64,000 bases of DNA from Candidozyma auris (Eukaryota > Ascomycota > Pichiomycetes > Serinales > Metschnikowiaceae). The stretch lies in assembly GCF_003013715.1 (NCBI RefSeq), contig NC_072813.1, positions 992,001 to 1,056,000 of the forward strand, in the 5' to 3' direction. The notes under the pieces were generated by a model that saw only the letters and a list, made by a program, of their open reading frames with translations, searched no databases and was not told the origin of the DNA. Position numbers and translations under genes: made by a program. This document shows positions 9,641-19,564 of the stretch, piece by piece. Each line of letters begins with the position of its first letter. The first letter of the stretch is position 1.

Positions 9641-10137
9641 GTTCAAAGTGAGAGATACGTTGAGGAGTCAAAATTCGGCAAAAAAAAAAAACGATCTCTA
9701 AAAACTTGATTCTTATAGCAGAGCGAAATTTTGCCAAGAAGCCAAAGTTATGGGGTAGTTCACTATGTTCATCTGTGATTCGGTGTTGTTGGAAAGTGGA
9801 ACCAGGCGGGTGGGTTGTGCATACTTGCAGGGTCCATTCCTGCCATTTATGTAAAAGCTCAAAAAACCGATGAGACCCTGAGGCTTTCAACCAAAGAGTA
9901 TCCGCATCGATCACTTACCAAAAAACAGAAGGAATAGGATTTCCTCGGGCTTAAATAATAGTCTAAACTGCCAAAGGTACCTCAACATTTCGTCAGCCAT
10001 TCGCTGAGCTATTTGGGCCATTGTTCCATTCATCGCAGCTCTTCATAGAGGCTTTTTTTCGAGGCTTCTGGGTTCAACTAGAACAAATTTTGCTTTCCAA
10101 CTCCCACTGATATTTTTCTGTCTGGAGTTTTTCGACG
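9641..10137. other. Intergenic region between BIM1 and the C2H2 gene
   Basis: About 500 bp, with an A12 tract at 9680-9691. Otherwise nothing recognisable. Confidence 0.5.
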
Positions 10138-10914
10138 ATGTCAAGCTCACATGTGCAAAATAACTATACTCGTCGGAATTCTGCCGCTTCTCCGTATTCT
10201 ATCCCTGCGAGACATAACAATACGCCACACCTCTCGCTGAGCCTTGGGCCCGACCAAGGATATGCCCACGACCACCTTCACAGCCAAATACATGCTCACT
10301 CATACAACTCAAAAAGCCCCAGTCGGCACTCCATAGCTGGACCAGCCTACTCTCGAGGGTTGGCGGGGAGACGTATATCTGAAGGTGAGTCTGGGCGGAT
10401 GAAGCAGAAACTCAACTGTGAAGCCTGCGGGAAGGGCTACAAGCACGTGTCGTCGTTGGCAAAGCACCTTTGGGAACATACGCCCGAGTGGAAGATGACT
10501 AAGAAGTTTGTCATGTCGAAACACCAACAAGTGCAATTGCTTGAAGCAGCATCTATTTTGGTTGGTATGAACGAGAATGGCACGGAGGAGGGCCAGCTGG
10601 AACCCTCAAGCTTAAGAATGCAAAGGCGGTTGTCTGCACGGGCGTTTCTGCCACAACAGCAGGACTCGCTTCGGTTCAACGACTCGTTTGGCACTTCCAA
10701 CGGATTTGAAGTTGAGTCTCACACTCATACCCCTCTGGAGCGGTCGTTTTCGTTTTCGGACCACCCACCGCTGGCGGTCGAAATATCCAAGCTATACCCG
10801 GGCCATGTAGGTGGCTACATCGACGTCCCTAGCCGTGAGTATATTAAGAAGCGAGAAGAGAAGAAGGAAGACGACTACGACTCAGACGAAGAGATCATTG
10901 GAAAGATGGAGTGA
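10138..10914 (+). CDS. C2H2 zinc-finger protein of unknown role
   Basis: A 258-residue protein with one classical C2H2 finger, Cys94-x2-Cys97-x12-His110-x3-His114. It is followed by a conserved-looking helical segment (EWKMTKKFVMSKHQQVQLLEAASILV, given here in parts: EWKMTKKFVM and QLLEAASIL) that resembles fungal C2H2 proteins with a finger followed by a long helix. The N-terminal 90 residues are low-complexity, rich in Ser, His and Asn. The C-terminus ends in an acidic DDYDSDEE stretch. A single finger rarely gives DNA specificity alone, so it could be a cofactor or an RNA-binding protein. I do not recognise a named orthologue. Confidence 0.7.
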   Translation: MSSSHVQNNYTRRNSAASPYSIPARHNNTPHLSLSLGPDQGYAHDHLHSQIHAHSYNSKSPSRHSIAGPAYSRGLAGRRISEGESGRMKQKLNCEACGKGYKHVSSLAKHLWEHTPEWKMTKKFVMSKHQQVQLLEAASILVGMNENGTEEGQLEPSSLRMQRRLSARAFLPQQQDSLRFNDSFGTSNGFEVESHTHTPLERSFSFSDHPPLAVEISKLYPGHVGGYIDVPSREYIKKREEKKEDDYDSDEEIIGKME

Positions 10915-11456
10915 TAACTTAAAAAGTGATGAAGTCGACGGATAAATAAAAAAGAAGGAAAAAAAATAAGAAAAAAAAATACTATTATATAGAGTGTTTC
11001 AGCAGAGCTGAAAATGGAATAGGTAATATAGAAATCACAGAAAGCAGATGTTGCAGCCCTAACAGACGCTTACTATAGGCGCGAACCTGCACACAATCCA
11101 GAGTACACAAAAGTCGATGCCTGAGGTTCTCTACTCCAATTTCCACCCCAACAGTGACCCATGTTCTGGCCTGGCAAATCCACATTGCCGCACATCCTCA
11201 TTGCGAAGACCCGTTTTGGTGATTCATCTGAGGCAGAACCGGCGACAATGATACTGTTGGCAAAGCAAAGCGGACTCACCAAGTCCCCAGTGTATCATGG
11301 TACATCCAGTGGACCCACACCAGGGAACTCAGACCACGGGTGTCTCCAAGCGCACGGACAATGAACGTAAGTCGTAATCTTAATCGTAGATTCGTGATGC
11401 TATTTACAAGAAATGATGTGGAATGCTATGTAAAGTGTCAGGTGGGCAAGAATGGG
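10915..11456. other. Intergenic region between the C2H2 gene and PET117 (convergent)
   Basis: About 540 bp between two 3' ends. An A-rich stretch (10947-10980) may act in 3'-end formation. Short open frames at 11161-11364 and 11340-11528 lack any recognisable product. Confidence 0.45.
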
Positions 11457-11726
11457 TTATTTTTCCGGATCCTCGCCCCGGATGATCTCGCTGTTCAAAG
11501 GTTGAACACTCTCGTACTGTTTCTTTAGAGCCATCTGCTCCTGATGCTCTAACTCGTTGGCCGTTTGCTTTTTGGACAAATTCCTCTGGGCGAGCCTCTT
11601 GGCGTCCTTGATAGGGCCCTGCCTCTGGTTATACCGGTCGACATCCTGCTCGTACTTGATGTAGTAGAAGGAGCCAATTGCAAAGAGACAGGAGGCGGCG
11701 AAGGTCACTTTAGATGCAGTGGACAT
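11457..11726 (-). CDS. PET117: Cytochrome c oxidase assembly protein Pet117
   Basis: An 89-residue protein with an N-terminal hydrophobic segment (about 6-24, VTFAASCLFAIGSFYYI), followed by an IKYEQDxDRxxxRxGPIKDAKR block and a charged helix, the layout of Pet117. Pet117 works in the mitochondrial inner membrane/matrix with Cox15 in haem a synthesis for cytochrome c oxidase. Length and the GPIKDAKR block agree with the family. The start is the only reasonable ATG. Confidence 0.86.
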   Translation of the reverse strand: MSTASKVTFAASCLFAIGSFYYIKYEQDVDRYNQRQGPIKDAKRLAQRNLSKKQTANELEHQEQMALKKQYESVQPLNSEIIRGEDPEK

Positions 11727-12346
11727 GGTGATGTCAATTTAAAATGGTGAAAGGGAGATAGGTAGTTGATTGCGGTGGAGGAAGGAAGGAAGCAAGAGGA
11801 ATGGGTCGATTTGTCAGGCGCGCAGTGCGAAGTGGGACCTCTGAATACTTCGAGCTATGAAAGGAGAGAATTGATCGTAATGCAGTTCTCCATCTTTTGA
11901 TAGATCCAATGTTACTTTGTCGTTCTCTTTGAAGTAATTACTGAATTTTGCAAAACATGGCCGTTGAAAGTAGAGATTGCAAATGAAGGCTTTTACTGTT
12001 GACCATGCAAAATGGGAGCAGGAGTTCTCTTGAGTCCGATTTCAGAGGCTACATTGCACTTGCCTCTGCTTCGCTGCTTAGAGACTTCTTCTAAAAGCAC
12101 GTCGCTCGGCCCACCCACAGATGAAGGACAAATATGCGTAAGCATCAGGTTTAAGCACTTTTTAGCGACCCCTTGATCAATTTGCTCTGGCTCCCCGATA
12201 GGCGGTCGTATGACGTTCAAATATTCAGACTAGAAGCATTTTAACGACAATCACATTCAGGCGGTACTTTGTGAGCTGTCTCCAGAAGGAGCGATGTTTA
12301 AAGCGTCAATCATGCTATGGAAGGTTTTTGTAAACCTCGCACACTT

Positions 12347-12356
12347 TTCGCAGCCA
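12347..12356 (+). promoter_or_regulatory. TTCGCARCCA promoter element
   Basis: Exact copy within TTTTCGCAGCCACT, 620 bp upstream of PET117 and 910 bp upstream of the cyclin gene; either could be the target. Confidence 0.5.
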
Positions 12357-12767
12357 CTAACGGTATACTGGATACCAACGGCCACGAGTGATTTCTCGTT
12401 AACTCGAGATACAAGTAAGGGACAGGAGGATTGACTTCGTTTCCATTATTTCTTTACTTCTTAAAACCTACTAGAAGGCAAGGAGACCTTCAGACTGATG
12501 AAGTCCAACTATAAACCGTTTAAGATCCTCTCTCATGCCCGTGGATGTTTTCGACCCTGTACTTAATATATCATAAACAGAGTCACTCAAAACCTCAGCG
12601 GTCATCACTAGTGACCATACACCCTAAAAAGTCAAAGTCAAAATTAGCCAAAGTATCTTACATCGTGTTAGAAGTTCTCAGGGCATAGCAAAGTGTTAAC
12701 CCTATCAGCTCAGACCCTGCTGGGAAAACATTTCACGGGCCAATTTGACTTCCCCTGGTGCTCACGA

Positions 12768-12777
12768 TGGCTGCGAA
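12768..12777 (-). promoter_or_regulatory. TTCGCARCCA promoter element, cyclin gene
   Basis: Exact copy in reverse orientation (GATGGCTGCGAAAT), about 490 bp before the cyclin start codon. Second copy in this region. Confidence 0.5.
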
Positions 12778-13205
12778 ATCTACCCTCAAAGATATAATGT
12801 GTCGCTCTATTTCCAGAGCAAACCTCTGGGGAAGATACGATATCAGGTCACACATTGCCTATCCTAATTCGTAGATAAGGAACTTTTTTTTTTTTTTTTT
12901 TCCTACTTGTTTCTATACCTTTTGAGTTTATATTGTCTCTTCGTATGTCTTTCATTTGGGCGTGGGCATCCGTACACCACGGGATTGGTGATGATAGCGT
13001 CAGGTTGATTTCAACGGAACCTAGCCTTCAAAGCCCACAATTCTTCGGCAGTACCCGGAGATACTTGATTGTTCTTGTTGCAGCTTTTTTTTTTTCAGTC
13101 ACAAGCAACAAAAAGGACTTTTAGCATTTGCAGCTCTCATCTATCCACTCTGTTGGCCAATTCCTTCTTCATTGCTTTAAATTGCCTATAGTGCCATTGT
13201 CAAAG

Positions 13206-13264
13206 GTATGTCAATTCTACTAAATTCATTCCGAATGTTGTCTTGAGTCTTGTACTAATCCCAG
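13206..13264 (+). other. Probable 5'UTR intron of the cyclin gene
   Basis: A donor GTATGT at 13206, a branch-like TACTAAT at 13253-13259 and an acceptor CAG ending at 13264 bound a 59-nt interval that stops 3 nt before the ATG at 13268. The tight branch-to-acceptor spacing matches the SDR-gene intron at 52886-52934 (CACTAACTCCAG). No upstream ATG lies close by, so the intron would be in the untranslated leader. Confidence 0.55.
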
Positions 13265-13267
13265 TGA

Positions 13268-15145
13268 ATGAGCCGCTTCAATGACCACAGCGCCGAATCT
13301 GGCGCTGCTAGCGACCAGGGGCTAAGTTCCTCCTCCATGTTCACCTCGCTGGACCACCAATACAAGTCTGCAGCGCCAGTATCTAACTTGACAAAAAACT
13401 TGATGTCTTCGGGGCAAAAGATGTCAAATGCTGCCCCTACTTCAAGGGCAGACCATATCACGAGTCAACATGTTCATTCAGATTCTTCGCATAAGCACAT
13501 GCCGGCTGGCCTGGTGGCACATTCCCAGAATCTCGATCATCAACAGACATTTCCCTTTCCTTCATCTTCGTCGCTGTTCACATCGAACTTTCCTCAAGAG
13601 TCCAGCATTTACGGCCTGAATGGCATCCCCAAACTGAACAATAGCATGAACTACATTCCCTTGGGTCATAATGCACCAACGATAATCTCGTCTTCGTATA
13701 CCTCTAATCACTCACATACACCTTCTTTCCAGAGTGCTGCGACTCATCTTATGGACAGAAGCGACAGCAACGTCACCTCCAATGCGATATCGGCCCCAGT
13801 AATGCAGACCCACCTAGCGCCTAACGTTCAGACGGGTTTTCTTCCTTCGTCTTATAGCAAAGCTCCCATGGGACACGGACTTCCAACGACAAACCTTCTG
13901 ATGAATTCGGTAAATTCGAGCTTGAGTGTCTTTCATCATCCGCATGATCCCCACAGATCCAGTTTTTCAGCTACTCCTCAACTGTATCAGTCACAATTTG
14001 AACACCCCACCTCTCAACAGTTTCTCCACGATCAAATGGCTCAGTCTCTTCCAACAGGTGGTTTTGCGAGTCGCTCCCTTCATCCTTACCTGCAACGATC
14101 GTCTTTGGCTAAGGACTCTCCAGGTCGAATTACTTCCAATTTGCAGCCTCCCTCACTGATACCACTGCTAAGTTCTAATCCTCCTAGTGGAAGCACGCTG
14201 AACTTCAGTCAAATTCATCATTTTTTCGCTCCAGACCATTATATGACGTATGATGAATACTTGGAGAAGCTCAACAAGAGGGATGCCGAGGCTCCACCAA
14301 CAGACGATAACGGCTACGACGAACATTTAAACATTGTAAAGTTTCCAGTCAATGATCTTATCACAATGCTTGCTTGCCTTTTAACGAAGATCATAGAGGC
14401 TAATGATAAGCTCCACCCTAATCATTTTGATACAACGATTGCAATTAGACAAAAATTGAAGGAAGAAAAGAAAAAGAAAAAGTTAGAGAAGGAGAGATCA
14501 CGACAACATGCAGTTGACAGTATGACATATTCAGATGACGGTATCAATACCACTGTCGAGCACATCGACGATGACTATGCAAACTCCTCTGGAGACGAGC
14601 AAGACAGCGAAGACGAGCTCAAAAATAGATACTTGGCCAACGTGCTTGCATTTCATGGTACAAACATTCCGGGCATTACATTGAACGCATACCTCACCAG
14701 AGTGCTCAAATATTGTCCCGTTACAAACGAGGTATTTCTTTCCCTTCTAGTGTATTTTGACCGAATTGCAAAGAAGGCCAATAATTTGAAAAAGTCCCAC
14801 GGGTCTGACGACAACAGTGGAGAAGCTGAGCAGCTATTTGTCATGGATTCGTACAATATTCACCGGTTGATCATCCTGGGGATAACTGTGAGCTCGAAAT
14901 TTTTCAGTGACATCTTCTACAAAAATCTCAGATACGCCAAGGTTGGAGGGTTGCCATTGGAAGAACTCAATTACTTGGAATTGCAGTTTCTTCTACTACT
15001 CGACTTCAAGCTTATGATCTCAGTTGAAGATCTACAGAATTATGGAGACCTTTTGCTCAAGTTCTGGAAACGTGAGCAATTAGCTGGAGACCTAGTGGAC
15101 AACGCCAACAAGGCAGAGGCGGAGTCCGCAGCAGCCAATACATGA
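13268..15145 (+). CDS. Pho80-type cyclin (Pcl6/Pcl7-like)
   Basis: A 625-residue protein. Residues 1-340 are low-complexity (Ser, His, Pro, Asn), probably disordered. The cyclin core begins near 355 (VNDLITMLACLLTKIIEAND), is interrupted by a Lys/Glu-rich then acidic insertion (about 395-455), and continues to about 600 with FHGTNIPGITLNAYLTRVLKYC, the domain form of Pho80-family cyclins, including SSKFFSD and LPLEELNYLELQFLLLLDF. Such cyclins activate Pho85-type CDKs in glycogen and phosphate control. The internal insertion and long N-terminus point to Pcl6/Pcl7/Pcl10-like members rather than Pho80 itself; I cannot assign the exact orthologue. Confidence 0.8.
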   Translation: MSRFNDHSAESGAASDQGLSSSSMFTSLDHQYKSAAPVSNLTKNLMSSGQKMSNAAPTSRADHITSQHVHSDSSHKHMPAGLVAHSQNLDHQQTFPFPSSSSLFTSNFPQESSIYGLNGIPKLNNSMNYIPLGHNAPTIISSSYTSNHSHTPSFQSAATHLMDRSDSNVTSNAISAPVMQTHLAPNVQTGFLPSSYSKAPMGHGLPTTNLLMNSVNSSLSVFHHPHDPHRSSFSATPQLYQSQFEHPTSQQFLHDQMAQSLPTGGFASRSLHPYLQRSSLAKDSPGRITSNLQPPSLIPLLSSNPPSGSTLNFSQIHHFFAPDHYMTYDEYLEKLNKRDAEAPPTDDNGYDEHLNIVKFPVNDLITMLACLLTKIIEANDKLHPNHFDTTIAIRQKLKEEKKKKKLEKERSRQHAVDSMTYSDDGINTTVEHIDDDYANSSGDEQDSEDELKNRYLANVLAFHGTNIPGITLNAYLTRVLKYCPVTNEVFLSLLVYFDRIAKKANNLKKSHGSDDNSGEAEQLFVMDSYNIHRLIILGITVSSKFFSDIFYKNLRYAKVGGLPLEELNYLELQFLLLLDFKLMISVEDLQNYGDLLLKFWKREQLAGDLVDNANKAEAESAAANT

Positions 15146-16339
15146 ATTGGCTCACTCAGACACCAACTTCCACTTCTTAAGTATACAAGCGCACCATCAT
15201 CCTAGTGAAGAAAACCGGGTGGTGTTGCCTAATCGGCAACCTTTTAGCGCCCCCGATGGTTGGGGGTGACGCAAGGACAATATGTATGCAAGAAAAAGCG
15301 CAAACTCTAGCAGAAGCGGACATTGCATTTCTTTCTTTTTGAATCAATTAATTTTGACAAAGAATCATGCAAATAGGGCCCATGTGTCGTCGAGTCATTT
15401 TGACTCAGCCCCACAGGCAGTTTTCCAGAATGGAAGGCAATATCAATATTCTTTTCTGTCCTCATCGCGGATGATTAAGATTAGTGTTTGACCGGTGCCG
15501 AGGTTTTGGCAGCGCCGTATGAGTTAAAAGCCATATGCAACGAACTCCCGGAGATAACGTTCAAGCATCATTGGCTGCGAGGATTTAAGTCAATGTTACA
15601 GGCCACTGCGGTTAGAAAAATTTAAAAACACCCCGAGACCACAGAGAGCCGACCTGCACATCACATGCAGGAGGGTACACAGGCACGAAACAACAATAGG
15701 ATGTTATGCCAGGCTTTGGAATACTCATCGTTGCTCCGGATCATCCTACCGAACCGTTAGCCGGGCACGGGTGTGAGGATAAGCTTGCCTTTCGCCGGAT
15801 ATATTGCACCTCTACGATATTCCGTTGAATATAGCTACCTCTCGTAGTCATGGTTCATTTGTTGCGCCGGTCAGCGCTCCTTGACTAAACGTTATACCAC
15901 AGTTGCGCGGAACCCGCATTTCTCCGGAAGCGAAACGGCCTCATTATCCGGAAATTCTCGGTTTATCCGAGTCCACCTCGCCACAACGAAAAACCAAATA
16001 AAGCAAATTTAAAACGTCAAAAAGCTGATCTTCAGGCCTTGAATCGCTACATGGCTGACTTGCAGACGTGATTTGGCGCTTTTGCTTCATTTTGGAGAGA
16101 TTGAGCCGATTGCGCTGTTTGCGCACCTCAGTTAAACCGCATCGCTTGGGCGAGACGCAATGGCAACTGTATCACAATCTTGTTATCCGACCATGGGTAT
16201 ATTAACGATGACATATGGAGATTCGCGAGGAAGACGCAAATAAATTCTATTGTCATTCATCCCACTATTTTTTTTCGAAGCCGACTGCTGCCAACTCATT
16301 TTTTTTTCCTTTTGCAATTCGCCATCATCTAGTTGAGCC
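15146..16339. other. Long intergenic region upstream of the RTA1-family gene
   Basis: About 1.19 kb without a supported gene. It holds a TGACTCA (15401-15407), an imperfect TTCGCARCCA-like copy (TTGGCTGCGAGG at 15571) and a dense cluster of CGG/CCG triplets at 15736-15970, described separately. Confidence 0.5.
15736..15970. promoter_or_regulatory. Cluster of CGG/CCG triplets, possible Zn2Cys6 factor sites
   Basis: At least ten CGG or CCG triplets in 235 bp, in an otherwise AT-leaning region. They include CGG-N9-CCG (15737-15751), CGG-N8-CGG around 15925-15938 and CGG-N7-CGG around 15949-15961. Zn2Cys6 regulators bind spaced CGG triplets, and RTA1-family genes in Candida are targets of such factors (for example Tac1-controlled RTA3). 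The link to a specific factor is inference. Confidence 0.4.
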
Positions 16340-17896
16340 ATGGCCACCACGATTCCAACCATCACTTCGCTCACATCGATCGATCCAACACATGCTTCAG
16401 CACTCACAGTCGCTCTCACGAGCGCCACCCACGCCATGGGAACCGCCACGGCTGATGGTGATCTTTATGCCTTCAGTAAGTCTGTTGCTGCCGCCAGCAA
16501 TTCGCTTGCGGTGATCAGCGCTCAAGCTGTTTATGCTACCGCTAGTGGGGAGGCCAAGCTGCTGGCTTCTGAGGTAATTATGTCTGCGGCCACCGAGCTC
16601 GCCAAGATCGACTACTTGAACAACATGTACCGTGCTGACCTCAACATGGGCGCCAACGTTTTCTTTTGTGTGGTTTTCGGCGTCTTGATGATATTTCACG
16701 TGCTTGTGGGTTCCTTGTACCATTACTGGTACTACTTGTGTATGCTTGGTATTGGTAGTGGTCTCGATTTCGGTGGTTACCTCGCCAGAAGTGTTAGTGC
16801 TAATGACGAAACGCTTGTCAATCCGTTCTTAGTTCAGATCATTGTTCTCACAATAGCCCCTGCGTTCATTATGGCCGGTGTGTACTACATGCTTGGCAGA
16901 CAGTTGGTGTACATTGGCCCAGGTTACTCATGGCTTAAACCTCGTTGGTTCTCATACATATACATTTCTTGTGATGTAATTTCGTTGGTGATCCAGGCTG
17001 TTGGCGGTGGTATGGCTGCTGTCGCATTAGATTCGAACAAGGATACTGATTCAGGCACCCACATCATGGTTGCCGGTATTGCTTTCCAGGTTGCCACAAT
17101 GTCTACGTTCTTCATAATTGGAGGTAACTTCGTCATGCGTGCTTGGTTCAGGGCCCTGCCTGACGTGAAATTTTCCATTAGAAACTTCGTCACTCTTGCA
17201 CTCAACTTGCCTCGTGCCAAGAAGTTGTACACCCACTTGGAGCCAAACTATAACCCAGCCTTTGCCCATGTCAGATCAAGAAAGCTATTCCCATACATAT
17301 TCTCTGCAATCTTCGTTGCTACTGCACTCATCTATGTTCGTTGTATCTACAGATTGGTGGAGCTCGCTGAAGGCTGGACGGGTTATGTGATTCGTCACGA
17401 AGCCTTTTTGTTCACACTCGACGCCCTTATGGTCTTCTTGACATGCACAGTGTTTGTTCCGTTTCATCCTGGTTTCATATGGGGAAGATACCACCCAACT
17501 CTTTCGTTTGGGAAGAAGACCAAAAAGGAGTTGGCTGCCGCTGGTTACGACGAAAGTGGCACCGAACATGACCAAGACCACGACCACGAACACGACAATG
17601 AGAAGCTCTACACTGAGTCCAATTCTGCCGGCTCAAACTACCAGAACACTCCTGAGGAGTCCGCCGATGGCATAGAGAATGGCCCAAATATAGCTGAGTC
17701 ATTTGGGAGAGCAGATCAAGGCGAAGTAGCTCCCCTGGAGAACCCCAATGTGGCAGACGAATTCTACAGAAGCAACGACACGTTTGCTAGCGCCGAGCCA
17801 TACGAGCAGCAGCTGAAGAGGAATCCCTATGGGCTCCCCTCCGAGAGCAGCCCCGAGTCACTTCGTCAGCAGCAGGATTTCACAGTCACCCGATAA
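16340..17896 (+). CDS. RTA1-family (Rsb1-like) seven-helix membrane protein
   Basis: A 518-residue membrane protein. The first 95 residues are Ala/Thr/Ser-rich and probably extracellular. About seven hydrophobic segments follow between residues 105 and 385, with the RTA1 family hallmarks LGIGSGLDFGGYLAR, FLVQIIVLTIAPAFIMAGVYYMLGR and RCIYRLVELAEGW. The last 130 residues are cytosolic and acidic, with a His/Asp-rich patch. The family includes yeast Rsb1 (sphingoid-base export or flip control) and Candida Rta2/Rta3 (azole response, lipid asymmetry). The function is inferred from family; I cannot choose between Rsb1 and the Rta paralogues. Confidence 0.85.
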   Translation: MATTIPTITSLTSIDPTHASALTVALTSATHAMGTATADGDLYAFSKSVAAASNSLAVISAQAVYATASGEAKLLASEVIMSAATELAKIDYLNNMYRADLNMGANVFFCVVFGVLMIFHVLVGSLYHYWYYLCMLGIGSGLDFGGYLARSVSANDETLVNPFLVQIIVLTIAPAFIMAGVYYMLGRQLVYIGPGYSWLKPRWFSYIYISCDVISLVIQAVGGGMAAVALDSNKDTDSGTHIMVAGIAFQVATMSTFFIIGGNFVMRAWFRALPDVKFSIRNFVTLALNLPRAKKLYTHLEPNYNPAFAHVRSRKLFPYIFSAIFVATALIYVRCIYRLVELAEGWTGYVIRHEAFLFTLDALMVFLTCTVFVPFHPGFIWGRYHPTLSFGKKTKKELAAAGYDESGTEHDQDHDHEHDNEKLYTESNSAGSNYQNTPEESADGIENGPNIAESFGRADQGEVAPLENPNVADEFYRSNDTFASAEPYEQQLKRNPYGLPSESSPESLRQQQDFTVTR

Positions 17897-19564
17897 TTAT
17901 AGTGGGAGAATACCAAGCGGCCATGGCGTTGGTGCCAAGCAGCAAACGGTGGTGGCCATTATTAGCAGCAGGTGACACAAAAACCATTCCGCAGTACCCG
18001 GAGTGCGTTGTTACCCTCCTAGAGTTAGCAGTAAAAGAGTAGGAGGTTCTCTTTAATCAAAGAGATGATACCAAATGTTCTGCAGCACCTCAATAATCGT
18101 TTCTGGAATGTGGCTCATGAAGAATGTACTGCAGATTAAGCAAGGGTATGGGATAGATTGGGCAAAAACTAGGCGGGATCTTCAACCAATAAACGTTTTT
18201 GGCGAAGCCTTTTTCAGCTTGGAAGTGGCTTCTGATGGGCAAGTTCGAGGTAAGTCGACCAGATCGAAGAGATGAAAAACATGTTATTGATTTTTCACTG
18301 ATTTAATGGGTTTCCTTGTCGAGTTTGACCCCCCGTGACTCCCTCGTGACCATTCAGAACAAAAGAGATCTTGGGCTGGAAGGAACAAAACCGGTGCAAA
18401 GCGTGGATCCTGGAATGGAGTTTCAGGATCGTCGCCGAAATCATACAAACCAGCGGAATTTTATCCTGTTTGGAATGAAGGACTGCTAAATGAGAGAGCT
18501 TGTGGACGACACTATGTGGAAGGCAATGAATGAGGAGAACTTTTGGAGGACACGTGAAGGCCATTTGAGTGCTGTCAGGAAATGGATTTGTGTTAGGTGA
18601 ATCTCCAGCAGGTTGGGTGGTTCTGTATGCTCTAGAGGTGCTGGTAGTTGATCCTGAGTGAGGAGACGATGCTGGCGAGGAAGGCAAGATCGTCGTCTTT
18701 TCCACTTGATCGTGGTTTTTCAAGGTACCATACTGATCAGCCTTGCCTTGCTTACCTGCTCAATTGGCTTTGCAATTGGTATGAGCCTAGTGTGTAGTTC
18801 GTGAGATGATATGTGTCTCTGCACTAGATTTTCATGTTCGAGCTTTTAAGCCCCAGATTGTGTTGCGATATTTACGATTAATTTTTCATAGTATTTGGAA
18901 GGTCTTATCGCCATATATTATGGACCCTTGAGAGTTTGTCGGGTTTCAAGCTCTCCTACAATCAAAAAAGAGCAATTATCGGTCGAGGTATTGACGAAAT
19001 ACAGACGAATTTGGAAATAAGCCTACAAGGGCTTCTTTCGTGTTTATTTGGAGTGAAGTAGACTAAAAGTGACAGCCATAACCTTTCCATCCTTCTCAGA
19101 TTGCTTTGTAGTTTTGTAGTATGACGCTACAAAGCATAGAAATTGTACCAATGGAATCAATGACATTGTAAGTGTCAAGTCGCCTAGAAGTGCTAGTGAA
19201 TACTTGTATTGACTAATTACTCTAGCCACTCTTGTCTTTTTTATAGCATTATCATCGTATCATGATACTTCTCTGATTCTGCGCTTTTCGCAACCAACTG
19301 TCAAAGTCGTTGCACAACTGCTAAAGTTTCCATACACTTTTAGAGACCAAAAAAAAAAAAAACAAATATGACAAATAACAAAATCATTTTTGGGACACAC
19401 CAAAAAACCAATCCCATCCGTTTTATTCCTCATTTTGCCACCCAATAACCCAATATCTCTCCAGCATCTCCCGACTTTCTTCCCATGTCCTGCACCTACC
19501 CTTATTACAAAGGCACTTTAGTCTCTCCTACAAACTACCTTTCCATCCACCCTCCTCCTTTTTC
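17897..19564. other. Long intergenic region between the RTA1-family gene and TFA1
   Basis: About 1.67 kb. A minus-strand open frame at 18295-18723 begins with a non-ATG codon, has no ATG in its first 50 codons and looks non-coding. An A14 tract lies at 19349-19362 and a TTCGCARCCA element at 19287. No RNA gene recognised. Confidence 0.5.
19287..19296 (+). promoter_or_regulatory. TTCGCARCCA promoter element, TFA1
   Basis: Exact copy within CTTTTCGCAACCAA, about 270 bp before the TFA1 start codon. Confidence 0.55.

Larger units (their letters stand above)
11727..13267. other. Long intergenic region, PET117 / cyclin divergent promoter
   Basis: About 1.54 kb without a supported gene. It holds two exact TTCGCARCCA elements, a T18 tract at 12884-12901, a second T run near 13086-13096, and the probable 5'UTR intron of the cyclin gene. 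Such long upstream regions are typical of regulated genes such as cyclins. Confidence 0.55.

Noticed and set aside
12884..12901. Long T tract as a possible Pol III terminator
   Set aside because: No A/B box or RNA structure upstream; more likely poly(dA:dT) promoter DNA, as for the similar tracts at 23900, 25793 and 26226.
18295..18723. Minus-strand open frame of 142 codons downstream of the RTA1-family gene
   Set aside because: Starts at TTG, first ATG only at codon 54, no recognisable domain.
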